Shown: positions 31,441 to 39,834 of the stretch, piece after piece
How the letters are laid out: each line of letters starts with the position of its first letter
Position numbering within the stretch: position 1 is the stretch's first letter
Virus record (IMG/VR): IMGVR_UViG_3300015264_000033
Span: 1-44,765 of that record
DNA length: 44,765 nt
Reading direction: 5' to 3' (one strand)
DNA from: a virus
The notes under the pieces: generated by a model
Databases searched by the model: none
Told to the model about the DNA's origin: nothing
Seen by the model: only the letters and a program-made list of their open reading frames with translations
Position numbers and translations under genes: made by a program

Positions 31441-32151
31441 TTAAGTGTTGGGTGCGGTCTTGCCGTACATACGTTCGGCTCGACTCAATTGCGGCGCGCC
31501 GTCGGGTGAGCCACGCGCGGCGCTGTCGCCCGACATGGCCTTGCCGATACGCTCGAACACACGGACAAACTCCAAATTGTTCGCCAATCCCGTCTGATTC
31601 AGCAGAGATCGAAACTCAGGTGTCGTGAACGCGGTCAGGGCGGCATTCACATGCCCCTGCGTGCGTCCATAGTTGAGGCCCCCAATGTCCGGATCCTTCA
31701 TCGTTACTTCCAAGTCCCGCTCCAGCATTCGCGCGGGGAGCTTTCCTTGGAACTCCAAGAACGATTCGGCCACCGTCTGCAACTGCGTCTGCGTGAGGCC
31801 TGCCTTCTTCAAGGCCGGGGTCAACGCGGGCAGCAGATCCGGATTTACCTTGAGGCCGGCATCCAGCATCGCCTTCGGGAGCGCGATGTCGTAGGTCTCA
31901 GGAATGGTGGCAGCCGCCGGAGTCTCGGGCTCCGCGGCTGCGGGCTCCGTGGGCTTCGGCGTCTCGGGCGTCGTCGCAGCAGCGGGTGTCGCTGGCTCGA
32001 CTGGTGCGGCCGGTGCCGCGGGAGGAGTTTCGATTGCTGGCGTGACGGTCGGAACCGCCGGTGCGGGTGCAACAGGTGTTGCAGCCGGTGCCGGTGTTAC
32101 CACTGCGGGCTGATTTGGATTGTCGCTCGGAGTTACAACGGGGTCTGGCAT
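31441..32151 (-). CDS. Capsid scaffolding protein
   Basis: 236 residues. The first about 85 residues are disordered, Pro/Ala/Thr/Glu-rich. The rest is helical and charged (LERDLEVTMKDPDIGGLNYG, then EFVRVFERIGKAMSGD), as in podovirus scaffolds. Start ATG 32151 has GAGAGG upstream. The frame is open to 32301, but no ribosome binding site supports a longer form. Divergent from the + strand HTH gene at 32273. Confidence 0.7.
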   Translation of the reverse strand: MPDPVVTPSDNPNQPAVVTPAPAATPVAPAPAVPTVTPAIETPPAAPAAPVEPATPAAATTPETPKPTEPAAAEPETPAAATIPETYDIALPKAMLDAGLKVNPDLLPALTPALKKAGLTQTQLQTVAESFLEFQGKLPARMLERDLEVTMKDPDIGGLNYGRTQGHVNAALTAFTTPEFRSLLNQTGLANNLEFVRVFERIGKAMSGDSAARGSPDGAPQLSRAERMYGKTAPNT

Positions 32152-32226
32152 CGTGCCTCTCGCCACATCGGTGTGATGCGGCTCGCCTTTCGCGACGGAG
32201 AGTACGACGGGTTTTCTCGTTTCCTT

Positions 32227-32266
32227 TACAATGACCATCCAATTGGCACCATCGGGCACAATTGGA
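32227..32266 (+). promoter_or_regulatory. Candidate operator/promoter of the HTH gene
   Basis: A perfect 8-base inverted repeat, TCCAATTG (32238-32245) and CAATTGGA (32259-32266), with a 13-base spacer. It lies between a -10-like TACAAT (32227-32232) and the ATG at 32273, overlapping the GGAG ribosome binding site. It could be an operator for the HTH protein itself or an mRNA structure. No clear -35 box is seen. Confidence 0.45.
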
Positions 32267-32272
32267 GTCGTT

Positions 32273-32548
32273 ATGGCACGTACACCGGAGATAATGGGCA
32301 TCGGGCGCGCATCACAGTTTCTCGGCGTGAACCGCTACACGCTGCGTCGATGGAGGGATAAGGGCGAGGGTCCGCCCAATACGCGCAAGGGCAAACGGTT
32401 TTACTACGTGAGGGAAGTCCTCAAAGACTGGCTCAAGTCGAACGCCCCTTGCGCAGGCGTTTCAGTGCCGCGGCCTTCGCCTCCTCCGCAGCAATCTTCG
32501 CGGACTTCAATTGCATCTCGAGCCACGCTTGTGGGTTCGCGAGGTTGA
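32273..32548 (+). CDS. Excisionase/MerR-type HTH protein, opposite strand in the head operon
   Basis: 91 residues. The core is an HTH_17/excisionase-like winged helix: IMGIGRASQFLGVNRYTLRRW, then RKGKRFYYVREVLKDWL. The core ends near residue 57, at the stop of the convergent Bbp19-like gene. The last about 35 residues are read antisense to that gene and are low complexity. ATG 32273 has GGAG 5-6 bases upstream. The only + strand gene between 12 and 43 kb. It may control the capsid operon, excision or superinfection; role unknown. Confidence 0.75.
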   Translation: MARTPEIMGIGRASQFLGVNRYTLRRWRDKGEGPPNTRKGKRFYYVREVLKDWLKSNAPCAGVSVPRPSPPPQQSSRTSIASRATLVGSRG

Positions 32549-32798
32549 TTTCCACCAGTAGCTTCTTGCCGATGGCGGCCTTGCCCAACCCGTAGGCCAC
32601 GTTCCCGAAATTCGAGTTCATCGGGTCGGTGAAGATTCCGCACCAGCCCATCACGCGCCACACCAAGTCGCGCACGTTTTCATCCTCCAAGAGCGCGCGC
32701 AGTTGATCGGTCTGCGCCGCCTCGTCCATGGCCTCGACCACGCGCTTGTCGGCGACTTCACGTTCGACCTCGTCGCGTTCCTCGAGAGGGTCCGTCAT
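32433..32798 (-). CDS. Bbp19-like head protein
   Basis: 121 residues. A charged helix, then LVWRVMGWCGIFTDPMNSN, YGLGKAAIGKKLLVEI and AWLEMQLKSAKIAAEE. This arrangement matches the Bbp19 family of BPP-1-like phages, encoded next to the portal. Function unknown, probably head assembly. Its 3' end overlaps the convergent HTH gene by 116 bases. Confidence 0.7.
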   Translation of the reverse strand: MTDPLEERDEVEREVADKRVVEAMDEAAQTDQLRALLEDENVRDLVWRVMGWCGIFTDPMNSNFGNVAYGLGKAAIGKKLLVEINLANPQAWLEMQLKSAKIAAEEAKAAALKRLRKGRST

Positions 32799-32955
32799 GT
32801 TAAAATCGCGCCGTCCCGACGAAATAATCCCGGAGAGACCCGGGCATTTGGGTGATGTAAAAGGCGGAGGCCGTGCCCGTTACGTGCTTGTCTTCCCCGC
32901 AAGGGTTGGAGCCCATCTCTGGGAGTGCTGCGCGACTCGGCTATATCGGGACGCT
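32799..32955 (-). other. Intergenic gap between portal and Bbp19-like genes
   Basis: 157 bases without a convincing gene, although a weakly supported 38-codon - strand frame lies at 32800-32916. It contains a short inverted repeat, CCCGG (32829-32833) and CCGGG (32840-32844), and an AT-richer stretch just before the Bbp19-like start. It may hold a late promoter or processing site; no clear boxes. Confidence 0.4.
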
Positions 32956-34908
32956 TCACGCCGCCTGCTTCTGCTGGCCATTGAGCAACTGATCGAGCGC
33001 GTTGCTACCGCCGACCGGTGTCTGCCCTAGATTCTTCGCCGCTTGGCTTGCCGCCGTAATAGCGTTTTGCTGTTGCTCTTGCTGCTGCGCTGCGGCCTGC
33101 TGCTTCTGGCGCTGATCGCGAATCTGCTTGACCACATCGTCCGCGACAATGCACTCAGGTGGCACCCCTAAGCGGTCCGACATGATGGCGACCGCTTTGT
33201 CGAAGTCGAACTTATCGAGAATCTCGGGCTTCGCTTCCGCGAGCTGCAGAATATACGTCGTGACCTGGTTGATGCCCTGGATCTCGGCCACGCGCACCGC
33301 TTGCGCCAGAATCGAGATGTACTGGATGTCGAGCTTGACGCCCTGCAGTGCGGGCGGTGGGGGCGGCAGATACATCTCCATGCCCTTCGGCACCGCTTCG
33401 TTTCGCGCGATGTGCTGCCACGCGAGACTTGAGCGTTTGACGGCGAGCGAGAACACTTGATCGATCAAGGGCTCGAACCATTCGCCATTCAAGCGATCGA
33501 GCAGCGGCCCGAGTTCAAGGAGCTGCTCCTGCTTGCGCGCATCGATCTCGGTCGCGGTAATGCCGGCCTTCAGCGTGTCGCCCAACGAGCGCATCATCTG
33601 GAAGACATCTTCGTACATGCCCGCTTTGATGCGCTGGCGCGTGTCCTGCAGGTCCTGCAGCATCTCGGCGAGTTCCGGCTTCACTTCGTAGAGCGGCTTT
33701 AAGCCAAAGGTGGTCGCGGAGGTCGACTCCAGCCACGTGATGTCGCCCGGCAGTTGCGACACCGTGGTGCGCTTCATCGCGGCATCGCCGATCAGCGGCG
33801 GCTCGACTTGCTTGTCGATCGCCTGCATCTTGCGCTTCTGCTGCACCATCAATTGCTTGGCATCGCCCAAGCAGTACATCGCGGGCGAATGGCCGTAGAC
33901 GTTATCCGAGTTGGTTTCCCAGCGCGCGACCTTCACCGGATCATCGGGATAGCCCAGCACGCCCAGGAGCGTGTCGGGATCGCCGCCTAATTCGTAATAG
34001 ACACTGCGCGTCTGCATGCCCTTAAGTCCCAGCGCGCCCTGCTCGTACTCCTCATTGGGCTCAATCACGTGGATGACATCAATCCACGTCTCCCAGGTGC
34101 GCGCGCGCCACTGCGCAATCGTCGAGGGCGAGATGTTGCCCCACGTGGGGTCATCGGGATCGTTGGGGTCTTCCACGAACTTTTGGATGACCTGGCGCAC
34201 CGTCCACTTGAATTTGCGAATGAAGGTGTCGACCTTGCCCTCATCGTTCTGCGAGCACCAGTACTCTCCAATGGTGTAGGCGATGACGTTGATGAGTTTC
34301 TGATGCTTCTTTTTAGGGTCATACGGCACTTCGTACACGCCCAACGCCGCGGTACCGAAGGCGCCGATCTCCGAATACGCACTCGGCATCTGGCGGTAGA
34401 AGTTCGACTTCTGCAAGATGCGGTGCACGCCATCGGTCGCCTTCTCGCACCACTCGGCAACGCCCGGCTGATCGTAAATGTCGTCATCCTCGGGGCGCAG
34501 GCGAAACCACGGGCGCGAAGGACTCGTCATGCCCGACATCAACCCGGCCGACATCGTGCGCAGCGCCAAGAGTGGGCAGTTATCGACGATGTACTGCATC
34601 TTCTTGTTGCCGCGATTGGGCACGCCGCCATCGTCCAACCACCGTGAGCGGTACGGGATGAAGTTGTTCTTGATGTCGAGCCAGTGCGAGCGCCAGGTCT
34701 CGCGGTCCAGGTTCATGTAGTTGCGGCGCATCTCGTATTTTGTTTTTGCCGCCTGCTCAATCGGCACATTGTCGAGGCCGCCCTTGCCTGCGCGTCCCTT
34801 GCCGTTGCCGCGTCGCTTATTGCGTGCGCCCTTAGATCCGTCGCGCACATCGGGGGATGCGCCGAGGAGCTCGCCAGCCGAGGGTGCGTTTAGGTCGACG
34901 AAGCTCAA
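32956..34908 (-). CDS. Portal (head-to-tail connecting protein)
   Basis: 650 residues. Family features of the podovirus head-to-tail connector are present: NCPLLALRTMSAGLMSGMTSPSRPWF, YSEIGAFGTAALGVYE and VARWETNSDNVYGHSPAM, followed by DAMKRTTVSQLPG-like and GITATEIDARKQEQ segments. A Gln-rich C-terminus (about 600-650) is typical. The N-terminal 45 residues are basic and low complexity. It forms the dodecameric DNA channel. ATG overlaps the upstream stop by 4 bases. Confidence 0.9.
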   Translation of the reverse strand: MSFVDLNAPSAGELLGASPDVRDGSKGARNKRRGNGKGRAGKGGLDNVPIEQAAKTKYEMRRNYMNLDRETWRSHWLDIKNNFIPYRSRWLDDGGVPNRGNKKMQYIVDNCPLLALRTMSAGLMSGMTSPSRPWFRLRPEDDDIYDQPGVAEWCEKATDGVHRILQKSNFYRQMPSAYSEIGAFGTAALGVYEVPYDPKKKHQKLINVIAYTIGEYWCSQNDEGKVDTFIRKFKWTVRQVIQKFVEDPNDPDDPTWGNISPSTIAQWRARTWETWIDVIHVIEPNEEYEQGALGLKGMQTRSVYYELGGDPDTLLGVLGYPDDPVKVARWETNSDNVYGHSPAMYCLGDAKQLMVQQKRKMQAIDKQVEPPLIGDAAMKRTTVSQLPGDITWLESTSATTFGLKPLYEVKPELAEMLQDLQDTRQRIKAGMYEDVFQMMRSLGDTLKAGITATEIDARKQEQLLELGPLLDRLNGEWFEPLIDQVFSLAVKRSSLAWQHIARNEAVPKGMEMYLPPPPPALQGVKLDIQYISILAQAVRVAEIQGINQVTTYILQLAEAKPEILDKFDFDKAVAIMSDRLGVPPECIVADDVVKQIRDQRQKQQAAAQQQEQQQNAITAASQAAKNLGQTPVGGSNALDQLLNGQQKQAA

Positions 34909-36440
34909 TTGAGCGCCGAGAGGACTTTGCGCATGGCATTAGCGCTGAGGTAAGCCAACTCATTGACGCCCAGTTGCACCGGGTGAATGCCGTCGGCCCC
35001 GATGAGGACATCGGAGTTGCCGCTGCCGTTGGTGGCCGCGGTGGTGCCGGTGCCGGAGATGAAGGATTTATTGGCCGAGATGCCCGCCTGCGGGATGTAG
35101 AGGCAATAGGGATCGTTGAACTGCGCCACCGCGTTGGCGACGGCCTGTTCCATGTTAAGAATCGCCGCGGACGGCCCGGTGTTGCCGGCCTCAGAGCCGA
35201 TGACGATCATGATGGCGCTCGGGAACAATCCCCGCACCGTCTGGTAGTACGCGAGGGCCGCCGCCTGCTCGATGGCGAGCGCCGCAGCACCGGCAGCGCC
35301 GCCGGACGCACCCGTGATCGCGGCCGCGCCGATATCGTTGACGCCGCCGCCTGAAATGAGCACCACGTTCGGAGGAGTGGCGGCGGCGAGCGCTGCCACC
35401 CGCAGAGCGTGCCCGAAAGGCTCCGAGGCTCCCCCGCCTGCGACGTAGCCGGAGCCCGATCCAATGCGATCGATCCAAAAATTGGGGCACCCCAAGTAAC
35501 GCGCGATCTGTGCACCCAAGCTCAACGAGGGCGTGACGGGGTGCTGACCGGAGCCATCAAGGTACGAGGTCCCCACCATGCTCATGGTGAAGGAAATGGG
35601 CGGGGCGGGCGCGGAGACCTTCGAGATGGTGTCATTGATGACGACGCCGTAGAAACTGCCGATGAGGTTGGTCTGTGTCTCCATGGTGATCTGCCGCGGG
35701 CGCCGGTCGGAGAACACCATTTGGAAGAACTGCTGGTTGTTGCTGTAGATCGTCATCCCTAGGGTCACCGGCACGCCGTTGACGAAAATCGTGAGCGAGG
35801 GGGCGATCGCCTGCGCAAGCACAATCTGAAAGGCCGGCGCATCGGTGATGAAGGACACCCCCATGATGAGGCCCTTCTGATCGAAGAGCGTTGAATTGTT
35901 GGTGCCGGTGCCATCCGCGTAACTGCAGCCGTAGTAGAGAAAATTGCTCGAGTCGCTGATGCGCGTCGAACCGATGCCGTAGGTGTTGCCGGTGTTGGCC
36001 CAAAATAACCCGGTGTAGCGATTGGCAAAGGTTTGATTCGAACACGTCGGTGCCAGCGGCGAGGAGGTCCAGGTCGGGCCCCAGTAGTACCAGTTGACCG
36101 TGTTATCGACGATGACCGCACTACCAATGCCGGAGGGGCCGCCGGAGGCCGCTGAGGTGCCGCCGTTGTTGATGGCCACATAGACGTTGCCGCCATTGGT
36201 GACCGCCTGGCCTTGCTGGTACACGGTTGATAAGACCCACGCGGGCGGGGCCGTCAAGGGCTGCGCCGTGACGCCATTGTTGAAAAGCGAGGCGGCCAAG
36301 GCACTTTTGATGGTGCCGACCAGCGATGAGCCGACGCTCGGGATCGTCGAGAGTTCGGTCGCCGCAACAAAGTCGGTGTAGATGCCGCCGACGCTCGTGG
36401 TGCGTTGGGCGAGGACTTTTTGAATGATGTCGGTCGCCAC
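34905..36440 (-). CDS. Virion SGNH/GDSL-type esterase with carbohydrate-binding N-terminus
   Basis: 511 residues. Residues about 65-125 (APPAWVLSTVYQQGQAV, GNVYVAINNGGTS, VDNTVNWYYWGP) resemble the small carbohydrate-binding repeats of phage tail proteins. The C-terminal half is an SGNH hydrolase. Block I is MVGTSYLDG with S292 as likely nucleophile. Block III is GGGVND with N368. Block V is GADGIHP with D483 and H486. Such enzymes remove acetyl or acyl groups from sugars, often surface polysaccharide. It is encoded next to the portal, far from the other tail genes. Confidence 0.78.
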   Translation of the reverse strand: MATDIIQKVLAQRTTSVGGIYTDFVAATELSTIPSVGSSLVGTIKSALAASLFNNGVTAQPLTAPPAWVLSTVYQQGQAVTNGGNVYVAINNGGTSAASGGPSGIGSAVIVDNTVNWYYWGPTWTSSPLAPTCSNQTFANRYTGLFWANTGNTYGIGSTRISDSSNFLYYGCSYADGTGTNNSTLFDQKGLIMGVSFITDAPAFQIVLAQAIAPSLTIFVNGVPVTLGMTIYSNNQQFFQMVFSDRRPRQITMETQTNLIGSFYGVVINDTISKVSAPAPPISFTMSMVGTSYLDGSGQHPVTPSLSLGAQIARYLGCPNFWIDRIGSGSGYVAGGGASEPFGHALRVAALAAATPPNVVLISGGGVNDIGAAAITGASGGAAGAAALAIEQAAALAYYQTVRGLFPSAIMIVIGSEAGNTGPSAAILNMEQAVANAVAQFNDPYCLYIPQAGISANKSFISGTGTTAATNGSGNSDVLIGADGIHPVQLGVNELAYLSANAMRKVLSALN

Positions 36441-36441
36441 A

Positions 36442-36999
36442 TCAGCCTCCCAAGAGAGATTTGCTCGATAACGTTGTTGGGTTCAGCACAGCGCCCTGGA
36501 GACCGCCTGCGGTGCCGGTGGTGGAGTCGAGACCGCCGCGTACCTGCGCCCGCTGGAGGGCTTGTGCGTCGGCCTGCGCCACCGATTGATCGGCGCCCAA
36601 CTGCGTGTGCGGCGCTGGGGGCAAGTTGATGCCGGGGGCACCGCGCGCGAGGGTTGACAGTGCCGAGACGCCGGTCGCGGAACTTGCCGCGTACGATGCG
36701 AGCGTGGCGGCCGAGACATCGCCCACACCCGCCGCAATGCCGGGAAGTGCGGGGGCAACTGCAGCGAGCTCGGCGGCTGTGCCTACGGCAGCAGCAGTCG
36801 TGCCCGCAGCTGTTGCGCCTGCTGCCGCTGTTCCGGCTGCTGTTGCACCAGCGGCGGTGGCCCCTGCAGCCGTAGCACCTGCCGCGGTCCCAGCAGCCGC
36901 CGTCGTCCCAGCGGCCGTTCCGGCGGCAGCGGTGCCTGCACCGGCCGCAGTGAAGTACGTGCCGATATATTCAGCCGCCACTCCTAACGCTGCGGGCAT
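36442..36999 (-). CDS. Ala/Gly/Thr-repeat protein of the head region
   Basis: 185 residues. Residues about 17-70 are almost pure Ala/Gly/Thr in a loose AAGT/AAGA pattern, followed by a normal helical part with NPTTLSSKSLLGG at the end. Probably a virion accessory; the repeat could be a flexible spacer or membrane-active segment. ATG overlaps the upstream stop (TGATG). Confidence 0.6.
   Translation of the reverse strand: MPAALGVAAEYIGTYFTAAGAGTAAAGTAAGTTAAAGTAAGATAAGATAAGATAAGTAAAGATAAGTTAAAVGTAAELAAVAPALPGIAAGVGDVSAATLASYAASSATGVSALSTLARGAPGINLPPAPHTQLGADQSVAQADAQALQRAQVRGGLDSTTGTAGGLQGAVLNPTTLSSKSLLGG
36790..36950 (-). repeat. Degenerate GC-rich coding repeat (Ala/Gly/Thr)
   Basis: Irregular tandem units rich in GCAGCC/GCTGGG-type codons encoding AAG(T/A). 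Boundaries are approximate. Unlike the 1582-1780 array, the units are not uniform at the base level. Confidence 0.5.
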
Positions 37000-37481
37000 C
37001 AGCGGTCCATCACTCCGCCCATCGTCTGGAAGTTATCCCCGGGCCCGTCATCCGGTCCCCAGCTCCCCCCGATGCCGGAGCGGATATTGGCGAGCTTCAC
37101 CGGGGCATCCTGCACCGGCTTCTGACAATCGGTGGGCACGGGAGAGTCGAGCGTTTGTGGCTGCGAGCCCGCACGGTAACCGGCGCTCCTGGAGACGCCA
37201 TCAAACACCACGCCGTTGCCGTTACTCTCCGGCTCATTCATGTTGGTGCCGGTCTGCGTGTCGATGACCGTGCCCATCTTGGTGCCGCGGGAGGCCACGC
37301 GCTTCGCCTGATCGTCGTTGCCGGCACCGGAGTGGTATGGCGTGCCGCCGCCGGGGGTGGCGGACTGACCCGCGTACTGGCCGTTGACGGTGCCTTGAAA
37401 GCCTGAGGGCTTCCCCGTGTTGTCGTAGCCGCCTTGGGAAATGGAACGCACGGGGGTGCCGCGCACTGTGGATGGTTTCAC
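36999..37481 (-). CDS. Gly-rich head-region protein, unrecognised
   Basis: 160 residues, Gly/Ser/Asn/Pro-rich and probably disordered (GGYDNTGKPSGFQGTVNGQY). GTG 37481 overlaps the upstream stop by 4 bases (GTGA). Function unknown. Confidence 0.6.
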   Translation of the reverse strand: MKPSTVRGTPVRSISQGGYDNTGKPSGFQGTVNGQYAGQSATPGGGTPYHSGAGNDDQAKRVASRGTKMGTVIDTQTGTNMNEPESNGNGVVFDGVSRSAGYRAGSQPQTLDSPVPTDCQKPVQDAPVKLANIRSGIGGSWGPDDGPGDNFQTMGGVMDR

Positions 37482-37609
37482 TTTTTGGCTCCATATAACT
37501 TTGAGGAGGTGGATTGCTCGGGCTTGACCGGCCAGAGGCGCGGCGGCTTGTGGACGGGCGGTACTTTCACGGGCTTGGCCGCTTTGAGTTTCTCGCCGTA
37601 CATCGCCAT
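37478..37609 (-). CDS. 43-residue Lys/Pro-rich protein
   Basis: ATG 37609 follows a strong GGAGGCG ribosome binding site. The product is basic and Pro-rich (EKLKAAKPVKVPPVHKPPR). The stop overlaps the GTG of the next gene. First gene after terminase; function unknown. Confidence 0.6.
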   Translation of the reverse strand: MAMYGEKLKAAKPVKVPPVHKPPRLWPVKPEQSTSSKLYGAKK

Positions 37610-37680
37610 AGAATCGCCTCCGCTGATTGAATGCGGGGCCGAGAGTTACCGAAGGGGGCTCAAGCTGTCAAAGCGCAATG

Positions 37681-39132
37681 TCAAGGGCGCGAGAGCGGAT
37701 CGTAATCATGCTTCGTCGAACTCCCGCCAGCGGCGGGACCCAAGTCAAACGGGAACAGCGCCTCACGCGTATCGCGGGTCGCCGCCACCGGAAAGGCGTG
37801 CGTGTAGACCAGCGCATCGGCTAAGTCCGGAGATCGCCCCAACCGCGCCTTGATCATTTTTTTCTCTTCGATGACGATCTTATCGCCCTTGTAGCCGTAG
37901 GTGACGGTCGAGAGTTCGGCCACGATCTCATCGCAATCGGCCGGGAGGCTGGCGCCGGTCATCATGTGCTCGCACGCCGTCCAGTAGCACTCGGCGCGCT
38001 TGTTGAAGAACTTCGGATCATTGGGCTTGCCACTGCCGTACACCGGAATGACCGAGTAGCCCTCCTGGCGCAAGATGGCCATGGGACCTGCGCCGTAGCC
38101 GCCGGACGCGTCCATTTGGATGGAGTCCGCGCCCCACTTGGTCGCCATCTCGCCCAAATGCCCGGCGATGAACACGGAATCCATATTCCTGAGGACAATC
38201 GGCTTGAAGTAGGTTAAGCCCTGGCGCGGGAAGAACACCGTCCGGTCATCGCCCTGGTCCGCGATGTCGGCGCCGATGATCTTGGGGGCCCAGTCATAGG
38301 CGCGCAGGTGGATGTGGCGCCCTAAGCAGTCGCGCACCGCATCGGCTGAGATCAATTGATTCACGCCCTGCGTCGGGAAGCGCGCGAGGATATTGATCAT
38401 CACGAACGGGTTGTCGCGCCCGTACTCCGCAATCTGCTGCCGGCAGTACTCCGCATCGATGCGCGGCGTGCGCTTAAGGTCATCCGGGTCGGCCGTCACC
38501 TCGTAGACCTTCCACATGTGCCGGCGCATGATGACCGCCTCGTACAGGGCGCCCGTGTTCGATGTGGTGTTGCCGGCGAGGATGATATGGGCATCGATGC
38601 CCTTGCCCTGCAGCACCGCTTCGGCGGTGCGCACGATGGGGACCGGAATGCCGCCCGCCTCATCGATCAGGAAGAGAACGTTGTCCGCCCATGTGCCGGC
38701 CAAGGTTGAGCCCAGCTCCTCGGTTGAGGCTGACTGCTGAAAGGTGCGCGCGGTCATGAACCAGGTGTCGGGGCTCGCTTTCAAGCTGATGCGCTCCGCC
38801 GTCCACTCGAATAGCCCCTGCAGCAGCACGCAGACGTTCTGCCACTTCGCCATCTCGGCCCAGAGATTATCCTTCAAGTTCTTGCCGGTGATCGAGAGCG
38901 CGGCGACTTTGGGGTACTTGCGCGTCAGCAGAAAGTTCCACGCGAGCCACGCAAGGACGGCCGTCTTACCCGGGCCCTTGCAGCAGGCCATCGCCTGCCG
39001 TGGGTTGTGCGGGAAGTCGTTCAACACGTCCTGCTGCCACAGGTCGGGCTCGATGTGGAAGAGTTCGCGCACCATCAACAGCGGCGAGTTGCGATACGCG
39101 ATGATCTTGTCGACGGCGAGGGCGAAGGTCAT
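37681..39132 (-). CDS. terL: Terminase large subunit
   Basis: 483 residues. ATPase: an atypical Walker A, CKGPGKT (51-57), and Walker B LIDEA (155-159). RNase H-like nuclease: D289 in IIGADIADQ, D341 in IQMDAS, and D436/D439 in PDLADAL. It pumps DNA into the prohead and cuts concatemers. Start ATG 39132 overlaps the small-subunit stop (ATGA); the longer open frame is out-of-frame reading of that gene. Confidence 0.92.
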   Translation of the reverse strand: MTFALAVDKIIAYRNSPLLMVRELFHIEPDLWQQDVLNDFPHNPRQAMACCKGPGKTAVLAWLAWNFLLTRKYPKVAALSITGKNLKDNLWAEMAKWQNVCVLLQGLFEWTAERISLKASPDTWFMTARTFQQSASTEELGSTLAGTWADNVLFLIDEAGGIPVPIVRTAEAVLQGKGIDAHIILAGNTTSNTGALYEAVIMRRHMWKVYEVTADPDDLKRTPRIDAEYCRQQIAEYGRDNPFVMINILARFPTQGVNQLISADAVRDCLGRHIHLRAYDWAPKIIGADIADQGDDRTVFFPRQGLTYFKPIVLRNMDSVFIAGHLGEMATKWGADSIQMDASGGYGAGPMAILRQEGYSVIPVYGSGKPNDPKFFNKRAECYWTACEHMMTGASLPADCDEIVAELSTVTYGYKGDKIVIEEKKMIKARLGRSPDLADALVYTHAFPVAATRDTREALFPFDLGPAAGGSSTKHDYDPLSRP

Positions 39133-39572
39133 TGAACAGTCGGCTGCTGCACCACCGTCCGCTGATCCGCCGCCGCCAGTAAATCGACGAGCGTGATGCT
39201 GCCGCGCACTTCGATCTTGGAGGTGTAGAGGCCTAACAATTTGCCGAGTTCGCGAGCCGACATAATTCGCGCGATATGCGATGGACCGCCGTCGCATTCC
39301 TGACGCGGGTCCGTCATCACGCGTGCGTGAAAGCTACGGATATCATCGCCGTTGAGTTCGAGGCGCTTTTCTGCTAGGAGGCAACGACGTCGCACCTCGT
39401 CCAGCACCCGAACATTTCTTAACAGGCGCGAGCCCTGCACATCAGCCGTGTCCTCCGAGTATCCGGCTTGCTTCGCAGCTTCCGTCGCATTGAACTCAAG
39501 CAGGTAATGCGCAATGAACTTGCGTTGCTGCGCGCTCAGTGCTTTAGCCACGACCTTGTGCCCCCTCCACAT
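39129..39572 (-). CDS. terS: Terminase small subunit
   Basis: 147 residues. LSAQQRKFIAHYLLEFNATEAAKQAGYS is the DNA-binding helix-turn-helix start of the Terminase_2 family, followed by GSRLLRNVRVLDEVRR. It recognises the packaging site. ATG 39572 has GGAG upstream; GTG 39551 is an alternative. It overlaps the upstream gene by 29 bases. Confidence 0.88.
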   Translation of the reverse strand: MWRGHKVVAKALSAQQRKFIAHYLLEFNATEAAKQAGYSEDTADVQGSRLLRNVRVLDEVRRRCLLAEKRLELNGDDIRSFHARVMTDPRQECDGGPSHIARIMSARELGKLLGLYTSKIEVRGSITLVDLLAAADQRTVVQQPTVQ

Positions 39573-39834
39573 AAATCTCCGCCGCCTTGCCGTTCACCGT
39601 GTCCAACAAATCATCATAGCCCTTGTCGAGATAGTCCTGACGTTGCGCTTCCGTGGCAAGTCCGCGTTCAACGAGGAAGCGCCACATGCCGCGCGTCTCG
39701 GCAATGGCGGCAAGGGCTGCGATGCGCACGTGCTCAATCGCATCGCGCGTGTCCATCATGCCGATCTGGCGCTCAATCGTCATACCGGCGGTGACGGCTT
39801 TCAATTGGCGGGCGCGTTGACGTTCGCGGCTCAT
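39544..39834 (-). CDS. Small phage protein upstream of terminase
   Basis: 96 residues, helical and basic (SRERQRARQLKAV). A start at ATG 39834 overlaps the nuclease stop (ATGA), which favours it over the longer frame. Function unknown. Confidence 0.55.
   Translation of the reverse strand: MSRERQRARQLKAVTAGMTIERQIGMMDTRDAIEHVRIAALAAIAETRGMWRFLVERGLATEAQRQDYLDKGYDDLLDTVNGKAAEIYVEGAQGRG

Noticed and set aside
32152-32301. N-terminal extension of the scaffold protein
   Set aside because: No ribosome binding site before the earlier starts; it would overlap the operator-like repeat and the HTH gene start.
32800-32916. A 38-codon - strand frame in the portal/Bbp19 gap
   Set aside because: The composition looks protein-like but there is no ribosome binding site or coupling; too short to support.
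36605-37267. A + strand frame of 220 codons, Ala/Pro-rich
   Set aside because: Antisense reading of the Ala/Gly/Thr repeat gene; no ribosome binding site or domain.
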